The notes: generated from the letters alone by a model not told the origin. A DNA stretch of 62,862 bases from Streptosporangiaceae bacterium (GCA_019239975.1 JAFAZE010000019.1:1-62862); one strand, 5' to 3'. Positions 16,900-27,744 are shown, counted from the first letter of the stretch. Numbers and translations are program-made.

Positions 16900-17861
16900 G
16901 GCCGCCTTCCAGCCGCGGGCGGCCGCTCGCGTGCCGGAACAGGCCGGTCGACGGGGCGGACCCGGCCGTTCTCGCGGGCGAACTGCACCAGGCGCGGGCT
17001 GGCGGGCACCTCCGTGGCGGAGGATGGCGGGCGCCTGCGCTCGGCCACGAGGAGCAGTTCCGCGGCCATCAGGGCGAGGTCGTGATCGCTCTGGTGCTTG
17101 TGGGCACGGGAGTCCAGGTCGACCTGCGCGATGCCGTCCAGGCCGCACTTGGCGAAGGTGTCGAGCAGCGTGGACAGTTCCACCCCGTATCCCACCGGGA
17201 TGCTCACCGACTCCATGAGGTCGCGCCGCGCCGCCCATTCCCCGGCAAGCGGCTGCACGACGCCCGACAGCTCGGGCCACCACAGGTTCAGCAGGGGACG
17301 CGCCACCAGTTCCGTGACCCGGCCGCCCTCGGTCGAGACGGAGGTGTCCGTTCCGTCTGCGCCGACGGTGGCCCTGGCGTAGAAGCCCTTGACGAGCAGC
17401 ACGCCCGGGTCGGCGAAAAGCGGCCCGAGCAGGCCCGTGACGAAATGCGGCCCCCAGTCCGTGAGGTCGGCGTCGATGAAGACGAGCAGGTCGCCCCCGG
17501 TGACGAGCAGCGACTTCCAGAGCGCCTCACCCTTGCCCGGATAGCCGCCGAGCCCGGGGGCGATGTCGCGGGCCCGGTGCACGGTCGCGCCGGCGCTCGC
17601 GGCCCCCGCCGCGGTCCCGTCGGCGGAGTCCGAGTCGATGACCACCACCTCGTCGATCAGCGGTATGCGCTCCACCAGAGCCGCGCGAAGCGCGGCGACG
17701 ACCCCGGCGACGGTGCGCTCCTCGTCGCGTGCGGGGATCACCACGCTGATCCGGGCGCCGGACCGCAGCTTCTGCTCCAGCAGTACCTCGGCCGGCCAGT
17801 CCCGCCAGTGCCAGGTCCGCCGCTTGTACCACGCCCGCGCGCGGCTGTGCACGCTGATCAC
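16896..17861 (-). CDS. gpgS: Glucosyl-3-phosphoglycerate synthase
   Basis: This GT2/GT81 glycosyltransferase transfers glucose to 3-phosphoglycerate, the first step of glucosylglycerate and of mycobacterial methylglucose lipopolysaccharide. Features are RISVVIPARDEERTVAGVV, DEVVVIDSDSADGTA, PGKGEALWKSLLVTGGDLLVFIDADLTDW (DxD-type metal site), GGRVTELVARPLLNLWWPELSGVVQPLAGEWAARRDLM and VGYGVELSTLLDTF. The listed GTG start is less well placed than the GTG at 17852, which has GAGGAG eight bases upstream. The gene is first in an operon with folP and the LigB-like gene. Confidence 0.93.
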   Translation of the reverse strand: MISVHSRARAWYKRRTWHWRDWPAEVLLEQKLRSGARISVVIPARDEERTVAGVVAALRAALVERIPLIDEVVVIDSDSADGTAAGAASAGATVHRARDIAPGLGGYPGKGEALWKSLLVTGGDLLVFIDADLTDWGPHFVTGLLGPLFADPGVLLVKGFYARATVGADGTDTSVSTEGGRVTELVARPLLNLWWPELSGVVQPLAGEWAARRDLMESVSIPVGYGVELSTLLDTFAKCGLDGIAQVDLDSRAHKHQSDHDLALMAAELLLVAERRRPPSSATEVPASPRLVQFARENGRVRPVDRPVPARERPPAAGRRP

Positions 17862-18020
17862 TCCTCAGCCTTCTCCTGCGCCTCGCGGGCGCACCGCGGG
17901 AACCCGGCGAGCGATCCGGGCGCCCGGATACCAACCGTATGTGACGTCCTTCCCGGCAAACGAGGAGCCGCATGCAGGCTCTGCGTACGGGCTCCTCGTC
18001 GCCGGTTCGGGGCGGTGTTC

Positions 18021-18272
18021 CTAGCCGGAACAGTCCACAAAACCGTCGAATTCTCCATTCCGTGCTCCATGAAGGAATGCCTTGAACTCGCCGGGCGTGT
18101 AGACCAGGATGGGCCCGCCGGGATCCTTTGAGTCACGTATGGCTATCTTGCCCGCGGCCGAAGCGATCTCGACGCACTGCCCGTTGGAGCCGCTGTACTG
18201 GGACTTGACCCAGGTGAGACCCTCGCGCTCCGTATCGCTCAGGACTATTCTCCCCATATTTACAGTGCTCAT
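18021..18272 (-). CDS. DUF397 domain protein
   Basis: This 83-residue protein shows the DUF397 pattern, LTWVKSQYSGSNGQCVEIA, then IAIRDSKDPGGPILVYTPGEFKAFLHGARNGEFD. In actinomycetes it is nearly always encoded next to an XRE regulator with a DUF5753 domain, as here (18350-19240). The pair is often placed near developmental or antibiotic genes and resembles a partner/antagonist system, similar to the BldB/WhiJ group. The gap from the regulator stop is 77 bases on the same strand. Confidence 0.92.
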   Translation of the reverse strand: MSTVNMGRIVLSDTEREGLTWVKSQYSGSNGQCVEIASAAGKIAIRDSKDPGGPILVYTPGEFKAFLHGARNGEFDGFVDCSG

Positions 18273-18349
18273 TATAATCAGTACCCTTTCATTCTATACG
18301 CTTGTGAACAGCGTGAAAGGCGGTCGCCCTCTGGTGGCGGCTCTGCTGG

Positions 18350-19240
18350 TTACTGTCTCTTCCTGACTGTCCGAGGATCCTCAGTGCCCTCGTAGGTCTG
18401 AGCTATCCTCGCGGCCATTGCAACTGAGCCTTCTGGGTCCAGTGCGATGGATTGCAGCTGGGAAAGTATCCGCTTGTATTTCGTGAGGTCAGCGGGGCTT
18501 TCCAGGTAGATATTCCCTACGGCGCCTTCGACGTACACGAGGTCGTTCACCTCGGGCCTATTGAATTCGAGGATCACGAAGTTGCTCTGCAGTCCCGGAT
18601 GCGCGCCGACGGAAAGCGGGATGATCCGGAAGTTGACTTTCGGCATACCGGCAACCTCGATGATCCGCGCGAGCTGAGCCCGCATCACGACGGTGCCGCC
18701 GACCGGACGGCGCAGGGCTCCCTCATCGACGATCACGTTGTAGCGGGACAGGGGGGCGTCATCGCGGGTCAGCAGCGCCTGCCGCCTCATCCTGGCTTCG
18801 GTGCGCTGCTCTATCGCGGCTTGATCAAGCGGCGGGTCGCCGGCCTCGAAGATCGCGCGAGCGTAGGGTTCGACCTGGAGCGGCCCTGGCACTATGTCGG
18901 TGTTGTAGTCGCTGATCGTCGTGGCCTCGCTCTCCAGGCCGATGTAGGTCGCGTAGGGCAGGTCGTACCGCTGCCACCAGGCGCGCTGCTTCCCCTCTCT
19001 GGCAAGGGCCATGAGCCGTTCGCGTTCGGCCGTGTCGGTGATCCCATAGATGAGGCAGAGATCGCGGATGTCCCGCGGGCTGGCGCCGACCCGGCCCGTT
19101 TCCAGCCGACTGAGCTTCGTCGCGGAGAACATCGCGCGTTCGGTGACCTCCTCGATGCTCAGCCCCCGCTCGGTACGGAGGCGGCGGAGCAGGAACCCCA
19201 ACTCCCGTCTCCGGAGTGTCGGGTTGCTCTCATTGGCCAC
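18350..19240 (-). CDS. XRE-family regulator with DUF5753 C-terminal domain
   Basis: From the GTG at 19240 the product is 296 residues. A helix-turn-helix is at about residues 10-70, RRRELGFLLRRLRTERGLSIEEVTERAMFSATKLSRLETGR, followed by the DUF5753 domain with YDLPYATYIGLESEATTISDYNTDIVPGPLQVEPYARAIFEAG and VLEFNRPEVNDLVYVEGAVGNIYLES. This is the WhiJ-like arrangement paired with DUF397. An alternative upstream start at 19294 would add a Leu/Ile/Arg-rich segment that does not fit the family. Its targets are unknown, but the inverted repeat at 19289-19301 is a candidate. Confidence 0.92.
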   Translation of the reverse strand: MANESNPTLRRRELGFLLRRLRTERGLSIEEVTERAMFSATKLSRLETGRVGASPRDIRDLCLIYGITDTAERERLMALAREGKQRAWWQRYDLPYATYIGLESEATTISDYNTDIVPGPLQVEPYARAIFEAGDPPLDQAAIEQRTEARMRRQALLTRDDAPLSRYNVIVDEGALRRPVGGTVVMRAQLARIIEVAGMPKVNFRIIPLSVGAHPGLQSNFVILEFNRPEVNDLVYVEGAVGNIYLESPADLTKYKRILSQLQSIALDPEGSVAMAARIAQTYEGTEDPRTVRKRQ

Positions 19241-19604
19241 TTGAGCCCCGGAACGCGTGCGATTGTATCGGATGACACATATCAGCCGGTGCATTTTGCA
19301 CAGACGGATCGCAAAACCAAACCGAACTTGCGGAACGCGATTTCATAGCTGACTATGAAAGCAGAGCATGGCCTCGGGACGCAAGCTGCAATTGCAGTGA
19401 AATTTTCAGCCAGGTGCGCCGGCTTCGAAGGGAGGTGCCCGTTGTCCAGCTTGATCACGCTAAGCTACATCACTATCACTAGTAGTGATCTGACTGGATC
19501 AAGCTCGGGCGCTCTCGGGCTGTCCACCCGCTGGGGAAAGCGCGCTGGGCTGATGAGGCGACACGGGTCCCAGTACTGCCTCAACCCCGAGGTCTGCCAG
19601 CACT
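19241..19604. promoter_or_regulatory. Intergenic region with two inverted repeats
   Basis: GTGCA-TTT-TGCAC (19289-19301) lies about 50 bases before the XRE regulator start and could be its operator. ATCACTA-G-TAGTGAT (19475-19489) is a second perfect inverted repeat. The stretch is A/T-richer than its flanks. A short possible reading frame within it is listed separately. Confidence 0.45.
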
Positions 19605-19648
19605 ATGGACGTGGCGGGACATACCGATGGGGCCGACGTGACGAGTGA
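19442..19648 (+). CDS. Possible small protein, unrecognised
   Basis: A TTG start with AGGGAGG six bases upstream opens a 68-codon frame. The N-terminus is rich in Ser/Thr/Leu (SSLITLSYITITSSDLTG), and the C-terminus has two Cys and many Arg (QYCLNPEVCQHYGRGGTYRWGRRDE). The inverted repeat at 19475 falls within it. It overlaps the next gene, whichever start that gene uses. There is no recognised family, and it could be a chance frame. Confidence 0.25.
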   Translation: MSSLITLSYITITSSDLTGSSSGALGLSTRWGKRAGLMRRHGSQYCLNPEVCQHYGRGGTYRWGRRDE

Positions 19649-20171
19649 GCCGCCACCTGATGAGGTCGGTGGCTCCGAGGCTGGACCTTCTGCGCGTACG
19701 CAGCCAGCCGACAGAACTCACCTCGTCGCAAGAAACGGGGCTCGGCCGGCGAAGAAGACCGCGCCCGCGGACAAGCCCGCAAAAACGACGGGCGAGGAAA
19801 GCGGGACGCTGGTCCTGCGCTCCGCGACACCCCCTGTCGATCAGCTTGACTTCGATGATCGGCATGACACCCGGGCTACTGAGAGTGACGAGTTGGCGCG
19901 GCGCTACGGCGACCTGCGCAAGGACCGCAGAAGGGATGACTGGCACAAGTTGGCCATGGGCCTCGCCGGGTTCGCGGTTTTGGCGGCGGTGTACCTAGCC
20001 GGTTTCATCGTGGTGTCGCGGCTGCTTCCGCATCTCGGTCCGTGGCTGGCCGCCAAAATCGTCGGACTGGCCTTCGTCGCGGCGGGCGGCGGGGTGGCCG
20101 CCCGGTCGGCCGGGCGGGCACTCAAGCAGCGAACCGCTCGCCCGCGAGACCGAGGCTCCAAGCCGGCCTGA
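19605..20171 (+). CDS. Small membrane protein with disordered N-terminus, unknown function
   Basis: The 188-residue product has a polar, Pro/Ala/Lys-rich N-terminal half and two membrane helices near 114-138 (LAMGLAGFAVLAAVYLAGFIVVSRL) and 145-165 (LAAKIVGLAFVAAGGGVAARSAG). It ends with a basic tail. The GTG at 19638 (starting VTSEPPPDEVGG) is a plausible alternative start. The third-position GC pattern is that of a real gene. I do not recognise a family. It lies 55 bases upstream of hypF on the same strand but no link to hydrogenase maturation is evident. Confidence 0.55.
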   Translation: MDVAGHTDGADVTSEPPPDEVGGSEAGPSARTQPADRTHLVARNGARPAKKTAPADKPAKTTGEESGTLVLRSATPPVDQLDFDDRHDTRATESDELARRYGDLRKDRRRDDWHKLAMGLAGFAVLAAVYLAGFIVVSRLLPHLGPWLAAKIVGLAFVAAGGGVAARSAGRALKQRTARPRDRGSKPA

Positions 20172-20226
20172 CCACTGCGGCGGAGCCGTACGTTTCCGTA
20201 CCCTGGCCCGTGGTGATAAGCAGCGC

Positions 20227-22560
<2,334 letters not shown>

Positions 22561-22618
22561 CGCGGCACAGCCGCGCTGCTACGGCGGGAAGCGCAGCAGG
22601 CTACGTAGGGTGGCGCGG

Positions 22619-22646
22619 AGTGAGCCGCGATCGCGGCTCACTTTCC
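22619..22646. terminator. Bidirectional hairpin between hypF and hypE
   Basis: AGTGAGCCGCGA (22619-22630) followed directly by TCGCGGCTCACT (22631-22642) is a perfect 24-base palindrome, then TTTCC. It lies between two convergent genes, so it can act as a terminator for both. Confidence 0.6.
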
Positions 22647-22749
22647 GCGATCGCGCGGCCCGCGGGAGGCCCTCGTGGCCTCTCCGGCCGCGTGATGATA
22701 CGGCGGGCACCGCAGCGGGCGGGGGGTATCGGGGGGCTTCGCCCCCCGG

Positions 22750-23838
22750 CTAGCAGATGCGGGGGAGGGGGTCGCCGACGAGCAGGTCGACGATTCGGGT
22801 GCCGCCGAACGCGGTCTTCAGCTGGACGATGCCGGGCTGCCCGGCTGTCACATGGCCGATGACGGACGCCTCCGCGCCGAGCGCATGAGCGCGGAGCGCG
22901 GCGACGGCGCGGCCGGAGTCCTCGCCGGGCACGACGGCGACCAGGCGCCCCTCGCACGCAACGTACATGGGGTCGATCCCCAGCAGTTCGCAGGCCCCGC
23001 GGACTTCCGGGCGCACCGGGATGGCGTCCTCGCTGACCAGCACGCCGGCGTCGGCCGCCCTGGCGATCTCGTTGAGTATGGTCGCCACCCCGCCACGGGT
23101 CGCGTCCCGCATCGCGCGCACGCCGGGCACCGCGTCCAGCAGGGCGCCAGCCAGCCCGTTCAGCGGCGCCGTGTCGGACTGCACGTCCGCCTCGATGTCG
23201 AGTTCGCCGCGGGCCAGCATGATCGTGACGCCGTGATCGCCGATCGGCCCGGACACGATGATGGCGTCACCCGGCCGTGCCCGCGCGACGCCGAGGTTCA
23301 CGTCGCGCTCGATCAGCCCTATCCCGGCCGTGTTGATGTAGCAGCCGTCGGCCTTGCCCCTCTGCACCACCTTGGTGTCGCCGGTGACGACGTGCACCCC
23401 CGCCGCGGTGGCCGCGTCCCGCATGGACTCGGTGACCCGGTTCAGGTCGGCGACGGGGAAGCCTTCCTCGAGGATGAACCCGGCCGACAGGTACAGCGGC
23501 GTGGCGCCGGCCACGGACAGGTCGTTGACCGTGCCGTTGACCGCCAGGTCGCCGATGTCACCGCCGGGGAAGAACAGCGGGGAGACCACGTACGAATCGG
23601 TCGTGAGCGCCACCCGGGAACCGTTGAAGCTCAGCTGCGCGGAGTCCTCGAGCGGCTCGAGCAGCGGGTTGCGGAAGGCATCGAGGAAGATCGCCTCGAT
23701 GAGCGTGTGGGTGGCCTTGCCGCCGGACCCGTGCGCCATCGTGATGCGCTCTTCCCTGACCTTCGGCCGCCGCCTGCGCGCGCGGTCGATCCGGTCCAGG
23801 ACCTGCTGCTCACGGGAATCCACATCACCCGCGGTCAT
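22750..23838 (-). CDS. hypE: [NiFe]-hydrogenase maturation protein HypE
   Basis: HypE dehydrates the carbamoyl group on its C-terminal Cys to a thiocyanate and passes cyanide to iron. The 362-residue product starts at the ATG at 23838, overlapping hypD by ATGA. It has MAHGSGGKATHTLIEAIF, ALTTDSYVVSPLFFPGGDIGDLAVNGTVNDLSVAGA (AIR-synthase ATP fold), VVTGDTKVVQRG and MRDATRGGVATILNEIA. It ends in DPLPRIC, with the essential terminal cysteine. It is last in the minus-strand hyp operon. Confidence 0.97.
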   Translation of the reverse strand: MTAGDVDSREQQVLDRIDRARRRRPKVREERITMAHGSGGKATHTLIEAIFLDAFRNPLLEPLEDSAQLSFNGSRVALTTDSYVVSPLFFPGGDIGDLAVNGTVNDLSVAGATPLYLSAGFILEEGFPVADLNRVTESMRDAATAAGVHVVTGDTKVVQRGKADGCYINTAGIGLIERDVNLGVARARPGDAIIVSGPIGDHGVTIMLARGELDIEADVQSDTAPLNGLAGALLDAVPGVRAMRDATRGGVATILNEIARAADAGVLVSEDAIPVRPEVRGACELLGIDPMYVACEGRLVAVVPGEDSGRAVAALRAHALGAEASVIGHVTAGQPGIVQLKTAFGGTRIVDLLVGDPLPRIC

Positions 23839-24971
23839 GACCTGCTCACCTGCGTGATCTCCAGGACCCGGTTGCGGTGCATCCTGCCGTAGTTGTAGTA
23901 CGCGGCGCAGGCGCCCTCGGGGGACACCATGCAGGTGCCGATCGGCGTCTCCGGGGTGCAGGCCGTGCCGAACACCTTGCACTCCCACGGCTTCAGCACG
24001 CCCTTGAGCACCTCACCACACTGGCATGCCTTGGGGTCCGCCACCCGCACGCCGGGAACCTCGAAGAGCAGCTCCGCGTCCAGGGCCGCGTATTTCTCCC
24101 GCACCCGCAGCGCCGACTGCGAGATGAACCCGAGCCCGCGCCATTCGAAGTACGGCCGCAGTTCCATCGTCTCGGCGATGGCCGCCAGGGCCACCATGTT
24201 GCCGTTCCACGGCACCACCCGCGAGTACTGGTTTTCCACCTCCGACCTGCCCTGCGACAGCTGGAGCATGAGCATGTAGATGGACTGCAGGATGTCCAGC
24301 GGCTCGAACCCGGCGACGACGACCGGCTTGCCGTAGTCCCGCGCGATGAACTCATACGGCCGGCAGCCGATCACCGTGGACACGTGCCCGGGGCCGAGGA
24401 AGCCGTCGAGCCGCAGGTCCGGCGAGTCCAGGATCGCCTTGATCGCCGGGACGATCGTGACATGGTTGCAGAACACCGAGAAGTTCGTCAGCCCCTCGGC
24501 CGCGGCGCGCAGCATCGTCATCGCGGTGGACGGCGCGGTCGTCTCGAACCCGATCGCCATGAACACCACCCGCTTGTCCGGGTTCTGCCGGGCGATCTTC
24601 AGCGAGTCCAGCGGCGAGTACACCATGCGTATGTCGGTGCCCTGTGCCTTGGCGTCGAAGAACGACCCCTTGCTCCCCGGAACCCGCATCATGTCGCCGA
24701 ACGAGGTCATGATCACATCGGGCTGCGATGCCAGGTGCATGGCATCGTCCACGCGTCCCATCGGGATCACGCATACCGGGCAGCCGGGGCCGTGCACCAG
24801 GGTGATGGACTCCGGCAGGTAGTCCTCGAGGCCGTGCTTGTAGATCGTGTGGGTGTGGCCGCCGCACACCTCCATGAGCTTGTACTGACGCCCGGGCTCA
24901 CACAGCGCCGCGATTCTGGCGGCCAGCGCATGGGCCTTGTCGGCGTCCCGGAACTCGTCAACGAACCGCAT
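23835..24971 (-). CDS. hypD: [NiFe]-hydrogenase maturation protein HypD
   Basis: HypD is the Fe-S scaffold on which the Fe(CN)2CO unit is built together with HypC. From the ATG at 24971, with GAGGAG eight bases upstream, the product is 378 residues. Key features are KLMEVCGGHTHTIYKHG (CO/CN scaffold Cys), VHGPGCPVCVIPMGRVD, FETTAPSTAMTML, the cluster ligands CQCGEVLKG and KPWECKVFGTACTPETPIGTCMVSPEGACAAYY. It lies between hypC and hypE. A 9-base tandem repeat separates it from hypC. Confidence 0.97.
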   Translation of the reverse strand: MRFVDEFRDADKAHALAARIAALCEPGRQYKLMEVCGGHTHTIYKHGLEDYLPESITLVHGPGCPVCVIPMGRVDDAMHLASQPDVIMTSFGDMMRVPGSKGSFFDAKAQGTDIRMVYSPLDSLKIARQNPDKRVVFMAIGFETTAPSTAMTMLRAAAEGLTNFSVFCNHVTIVPAIKAILDSPDLRLDGFLGPGHVSTVIGCRPYEFIARDYGKPVVVAGFEPLDILQSIYMLMLQLSQGRSEVENQYSRVVPWNGNMVALAAIAETMELRPYFEWRGLGFISQSALRVREKYAALDAELLFEVPGVRVADPKACQCGEVLKGVLKPWECKVFGTACTPETPIGTCMVSPEGACAAYYNYGRMHRNRVLEITQVSRS

Positions 24972-24983
24972 CGCGCCGCTCCT

Positions 24984-25018
24984 CACCCGATTCACCCGAT
25001 TACCCGATTCACCCGATT
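24984..25018. repeat. Tandem CACCCGATT repeat between hypD and hypC
   Basis: Four copies (one missing a base) of CACCCGATT occupy 24984-25018, ending at the hypC stop codon. It is a simple repeat that sets the hypC-hypD spacing. Confidence 0.8.
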
Positions 25019-25290
25019 TACTCGATCAGTGATTCCCGGAACGCCGCGATCTCGTCCTCGTAGGCCTGCCCGATGCCCTCGAGGAACTCCATGGCCGCGG
25101 CCGCCTCGTGCTCGTCGATCTTGGACAGCGCGAAGCCGACGTGGATCAGCACCCACTCACCGGGAGCGGGCGGGTCGTCGCAGAGCAGGCCGATGTTGAC
25201 CATCCGCCGGACGCCGCTCACGTTCACCTTGGCCAGATCGCGTTGCTCCGGATGGATCTCGATGACCTCACCCGGTATGCCGAGGCACAT
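25018..25290 (-). CDS. hypC: HypC/HybG/HupF-family hydrogenase maturation chaperone
   Basis: The 90-residue product begins MCLGIPGEVIEI, the family signature whose Cys2 binds the iron centre with HypD. VRRMVNIGLLCDDPPAPGEWVLIHVGFALSKIDEHEA follows. The ATG at 25290 has AGGAGGTG upstream. Its 5' end overlaps the SIS-domain gene by 23 bases. A second, divergent HypC-like gene lies upstream in the same operon (26026-26274). Confidence 0.95.
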   Translation of the reverse strand: MCLGIPGEVIEIHPEQRDLAKVNVSGVRRMVNIGLLCDDPPAPGEWVLIHVGFALSKIDEHEAAAAMEFLEGIGQAYEDEIAAFRESLIE

Positions 25291-26029
25291 CTGACACCTC
25301 CTGACTCGTGGCGGGGCCACGGTTTCCGCCTCGCTGGCTTCCGGTCGCGCCCAGCGCGGCGAGGGTGAGCTCCCAGAGCACCTGGTAGATCGTCGTCTGC
25401 GCCTCCTGTATCCGGTGAACGGACACCGATGGCGCCACGAACAGGTAGTCGATGCTGTCCAGCTCGGCCATCTTGCCGCCGTCGTAGCCGGCCAGGCCGA
25501 TGGTGAGCATCCCGCGCCGCGCCGCCTCGCCGAAAGCCCTCAGCAGGTTGGCCGAGCTGCCGCTCGTGGACAGCCCGACGGCGATGTCACCGCGGCCGCC
25601 GAACGCGGCCAGCTGCCGCGCGAACACCACCTCGACGCCGATGTCGTTGCAGAGCGCGGTGACCACCGACGTGTCGTTCGCCAGCGCGAACGCGGGAAGC
25701 GCGCGGGCGCCGCCGGCCGGGTGGAGGAACAGGGTGGCGAGCTGCTGGGCATCGGTGGCGCTGCCGCCGTTGCCGAAGGCGAACAGCCGGCCGCCGGCGC
25801 CGAACCTGGCCGCGGCCCGCCGGGCGCAGTCGGCCAGCCGGGCCCCGTCCCGCGCGGCGATAACCCGCCGCAGCTCCAGAATCTCTGTGGCCTTGGCCAC
25901 CGTCGAGGCGCGGACCTGCTCCAGCACGGCCGGCAGGTCCGCCGCGCCGGAGTAGAGGAACGGGTAGAGCGACTCCATCGCCCCGGCGCCGCCGCCATTT
26001 CGCTCCTGGCTGTCCCCTTGCGGCATCAC
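25268..26029 (-). CDS. SIS-domain sugar isomerase-like protein in the hyp operon (first copy)
   Basis: This roughly 253-residue protein has a GmhA-like SIS fold: FGAGGRLFAFGNGGSATDAQQLATLFLHP, VTALCNDIGVEVVFARQL, GDIAVGLSTSGSSANLLRAFGEA and MLTIGLAGYDGGKMAELDSIDYLFV. GmhA makes heptose 7-phosphate, but this copy is embedded between hypC2 and hypC with overlapping ends, so a role tied to hydrogenase maturation is likely and its substrate is unknown. The start is GTG 26029 or ATG 26026, the latter giving a TGATG overlap with hypC2. Confidence 0.87.
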   Translation of the reverse strand: MMPQGDSQERNGGGAGAMESLYPFLYSGAADLPAVLEQVRASTVAKATEILELRRVIAARDGARLADCARRAAARFGAGGRLFAFGNGGSATDAQQLATLFLHPAGGARALPAFALANDTSVVTALCNDIGVEVVFARQLAAFGGRGDIAVGLSTSGSSANLLRAFGEAARRGMLTIGLAGYDGGKMAELDSIDYLFVAPSVSVHRIQEAQTTIYQVLWELTLAALGATGSQRGGNRGPATSQEVSDVPRHTG

Positions 26030-26274
26030 CGGTCATCTCCCACGACGGCGATGGCTTCCCTGGCGTGCACCAGGATCGTGTCTCCCAAACCGGCGCTCAC
26101 CAGGGCGACGCTGACCTCCTCTTCGCCCCGGCCGGTGTCCACCACGGCCATCTCGCCGCCCAGCAGCCGCAGCACCCGGACCTCGACGGCGGTGTCCGAG
26201 CAGGTGATGCAGACGCCGTCATCGCAGTGGCGTCCCGTGTCCGCCGCCGCGCCGGATGGCCGCTCGCCCGTCAT
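26026..26274 (-). CDS. Second HypC-like protein with internal Cys motif
   Basis: The 82-residue product contains CDDGVCITCSDTAVEVRVLRLLGGEMAVVDTG and VSVALVSAGLGDTILVHAREAIAVV, the beta-barrel of the HypC/HupF family. It lacks the usual MC N-terminus: the Cys residues are internal, after about 16 residues. Such proteins accompany SIS genes in actinobacterial hyp clusters. It starts in the ATGA overlap with the second SIS gene and ends in the overlap with the first, so translation is probably coupled. Confidence 0.85.
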   Translation of the reverse strand: MTGERPSGAAADTGRHCDDGVCITCSDTAVEVRVLRLLGGEMAVVDTGRGEEEVSVALVSAGLGDTILVHAREAIAVVGDDR

Positions 26275-26894
26275 GCGACCACGCCCGGAGCCAGCACCCC
26301 GGGCTGCTCGAAGAACACGTGCACCAGCTCCCACAGCACGTGGTAGATGGTCACGTGCAGTTCCTTGACCACCCGGGGATCCGCTGACGCGGCCGCCAGC
26401 AGGTGATCGACCGCCGGGCTGGCCGCGATCCGGCCGCCGTCCCCGCCGGTCAGGGCGATCGTCAGCAGGCCCAGCTCCCTGGCGGCCTCGAGGCCGGCCA
26501 GCACGCTGTCGCTGTCGCCGTCGGCGGAGATGCCAAGCGCGATGTCGGCGGGACCGGCGAGGACGCGGATCTGGTGAGCGAAGATCGCGGCGACGCCTTC
26601 TTGTTCGGCTATGCCGGTGACCGTGGCCACGTCGGTGGTCAGCGAGATGGCGGGCAGCGCGCGCTTGCCGACGATGACGGGGTGAACGAACTCCACCGCG
26701 ACGTGCTGCGCGTCCGTGCTGGGGCCCCCGGCGCCGAACACCACCAGCTTGCCGCCCCGGTGGAACCGGATGGCCATGGCATGGCAGGCCTCGGCCACCG
26801 CGCCCGCCTGCCCGGCCAGGTCCCGCGTGGGACCGCTCCGCAGCTCGAACAGGCGGCTGGCCTCCGTATGGCCTGCGGCCCGCGGTTCCGTCAC
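26271..26894 (-). CDS. SIS-domain protein in the hyp operon (second copy), first gene
   Basis: From the GTG at 26894 this 207-residue protein reads TEPRAAGHTEASRLFELRSG, then FHRGGKLVVFGAGGPSTDAQHVAVEFVHPVIVGKRALPAISLTTDVATVTGIA, a SIS-fold sugar-phosphate binding module. DIALGISADGDSDSVLAGLEAA and LLTIALTGGDGGRIA follow. It is only distantly like the first SIS copy. The frame is open to 27038, but that part looks unlike coding sequence. It is the first gene of the six-gene minus-strand hyp operon. Confidence 0.85.
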   Translation of the reverse strand: MTEPRAAGHTEASRLFELRSGPTRDLAGQAGAVAEACHAMAIRFHRGGKLVVFGAGGPSTDAQHVAVEFVHPVIVGKRALPAISLTTDVATVTGIAEQEGVAAIFAHQIRVLAGPADIALGISADGDSDSVLAGLEAARELGLLTIALTGGDGGRIAASPAVDHLLAAASADPRVVKELHVTIYHVLWELVHVFFEQPGVLAPGVVA

Positions 26895-27117
26895 GGGGCG
26901 TGATCCGTGCGGGTACCAGGCGTCTTCGTTGATGCCATAGCAGCACCGTAGGACAGTTGTGGGGGGCAGTCCAGTCTGCAGGGGTCGCGTGGGCCGCGTG
27001 ACCCCGGCGGGCCGCAGGGCAATCATTCGATCAATCATTCATCCGGAACGGATGCGGGCCGGGACAAATGCCGGGAAAGTACTGACTGAAATAGTGGCTG
27101 CACGAATTGCGGCAACG
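26895..27117. promoter_or_regulatory. Region upstream of the hyp operon
   Basis: The promoter of the SIS-hyp operon must lie here, on the minus strand. I see no clear -35/-10 pair or palindrome. The far end changes to A/T-richer sequence that belongs to the next transcription unit. Confidence 0.3.
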
Positions 27118-27247
27118 TAGTTGATTGTTTGATCAGCGGCAGCTCCGGCTGGTCTCGCCTGCTGGCCCGCCTGTTGTCGGCAAATTGTTGATTAACGGCA
27201 TATCTTCCTTCCGCCCAGGCGAGAACTGAGTAGCTTCGTTGCCGAGA
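27118..27247 (+). promoter_or_regulatory. Promoter with shared boxes, unit A (MRKLGK protein 1)
   Basis: TAGTTGATTG at 27118-27127 and TAGCTTCGTTGCCGAGA at 27231-27247 are repeated, with small changes, before the sulfotransferase gene (32806, 32889) and the second MRKLGK gene (35509, 35590). The TAGCTT could be a -10 element, leaving a roughly 75-base leader. The matching sets suggest a common regulator. Confidence 0.55.
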
Positions 27248-27314
27248 GAAATTCTCACCGTGACCCGGAATCGCGCCGGGACGGCAGCATCGAGATGACA
27301 GGAGAAACGGTCTC

Positions 27315-27719
27315 ATGAGGAAACTCGGGAAGGTAGCGGTTATCCCCACGGTCGCGTCGGGGCTTATCGCTGGCGGCGTGACCGCGTACGGCGCCGTCGC
27401 AAACGGCCCGGCGCATCACGCCGCAACCGGGATGAAGGCGGACCTTACCGCGAGCAGCAGCGGTCAGGCCTCGCCGACCCCAACGGTCACGCCCGCTGTT
27501 CCGTGCAGCACGATAACTAGTATCCCGAGGGCCACGGGAATCTTCCCGCACGCGGGCGGCGGAACCGCGATAGGGCAAGCGGCTGCGGGCGATGCCGCCA
27601 CCTGCCACAGCTTTTTGGAGATAGGAAATCCCGCCAATCCAAATGTCTGGTACAGCATCACCGACAACGCTAATGGCGTAACCGGATGGGTTCCGGGAAC
27701 GCCCTGGGGCGAGAACTGA
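27315..27719 (+). CDS. Exported MRKLGK-type protein 1 with SH3-like C-terminus
   Basis: This 134-residue protein has a signal-peptide-like N-terminus: MRKLGKVAVIPTVASGLIAGGV, basic then hydrophobic. The next 35 residues are rich in Thr/Ser/Pro. The C-terminal 70 residues have two Cys (PCSTIT and TCHSFLE) and the ending NVWYSITDNANGVTGWVPG, typical of bacterial SH3-like modules. The same signal sequence starts the protein at 35673-36131. The ribosome site is GACAGGAG before the ATG. I infer a secreted cell-wall-associated protein. Its function is unknown. Confidence 0.7.
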   Translation: MRKLGKVAVIPTVASGLIAGGVTAYGAVANGPAHHAATGMKADLTASSSGQASPTPTVTPAVPCSTITSIPRATGIFPHAGGGTAIGQAAAGDAATCHSFLEIGNPANPNVWYSITDNANGVTGWVPGTPWGEN

Positions 27720-27744
27720 ACAGAGCCGCGTGATACCGGGCAGC

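Noticed and set aside
23877..25199. Plus-strand frame of 440 codons over hypD and hypC
   Set aside because: It is antisense to two well-supported maturation genes and has no domain.
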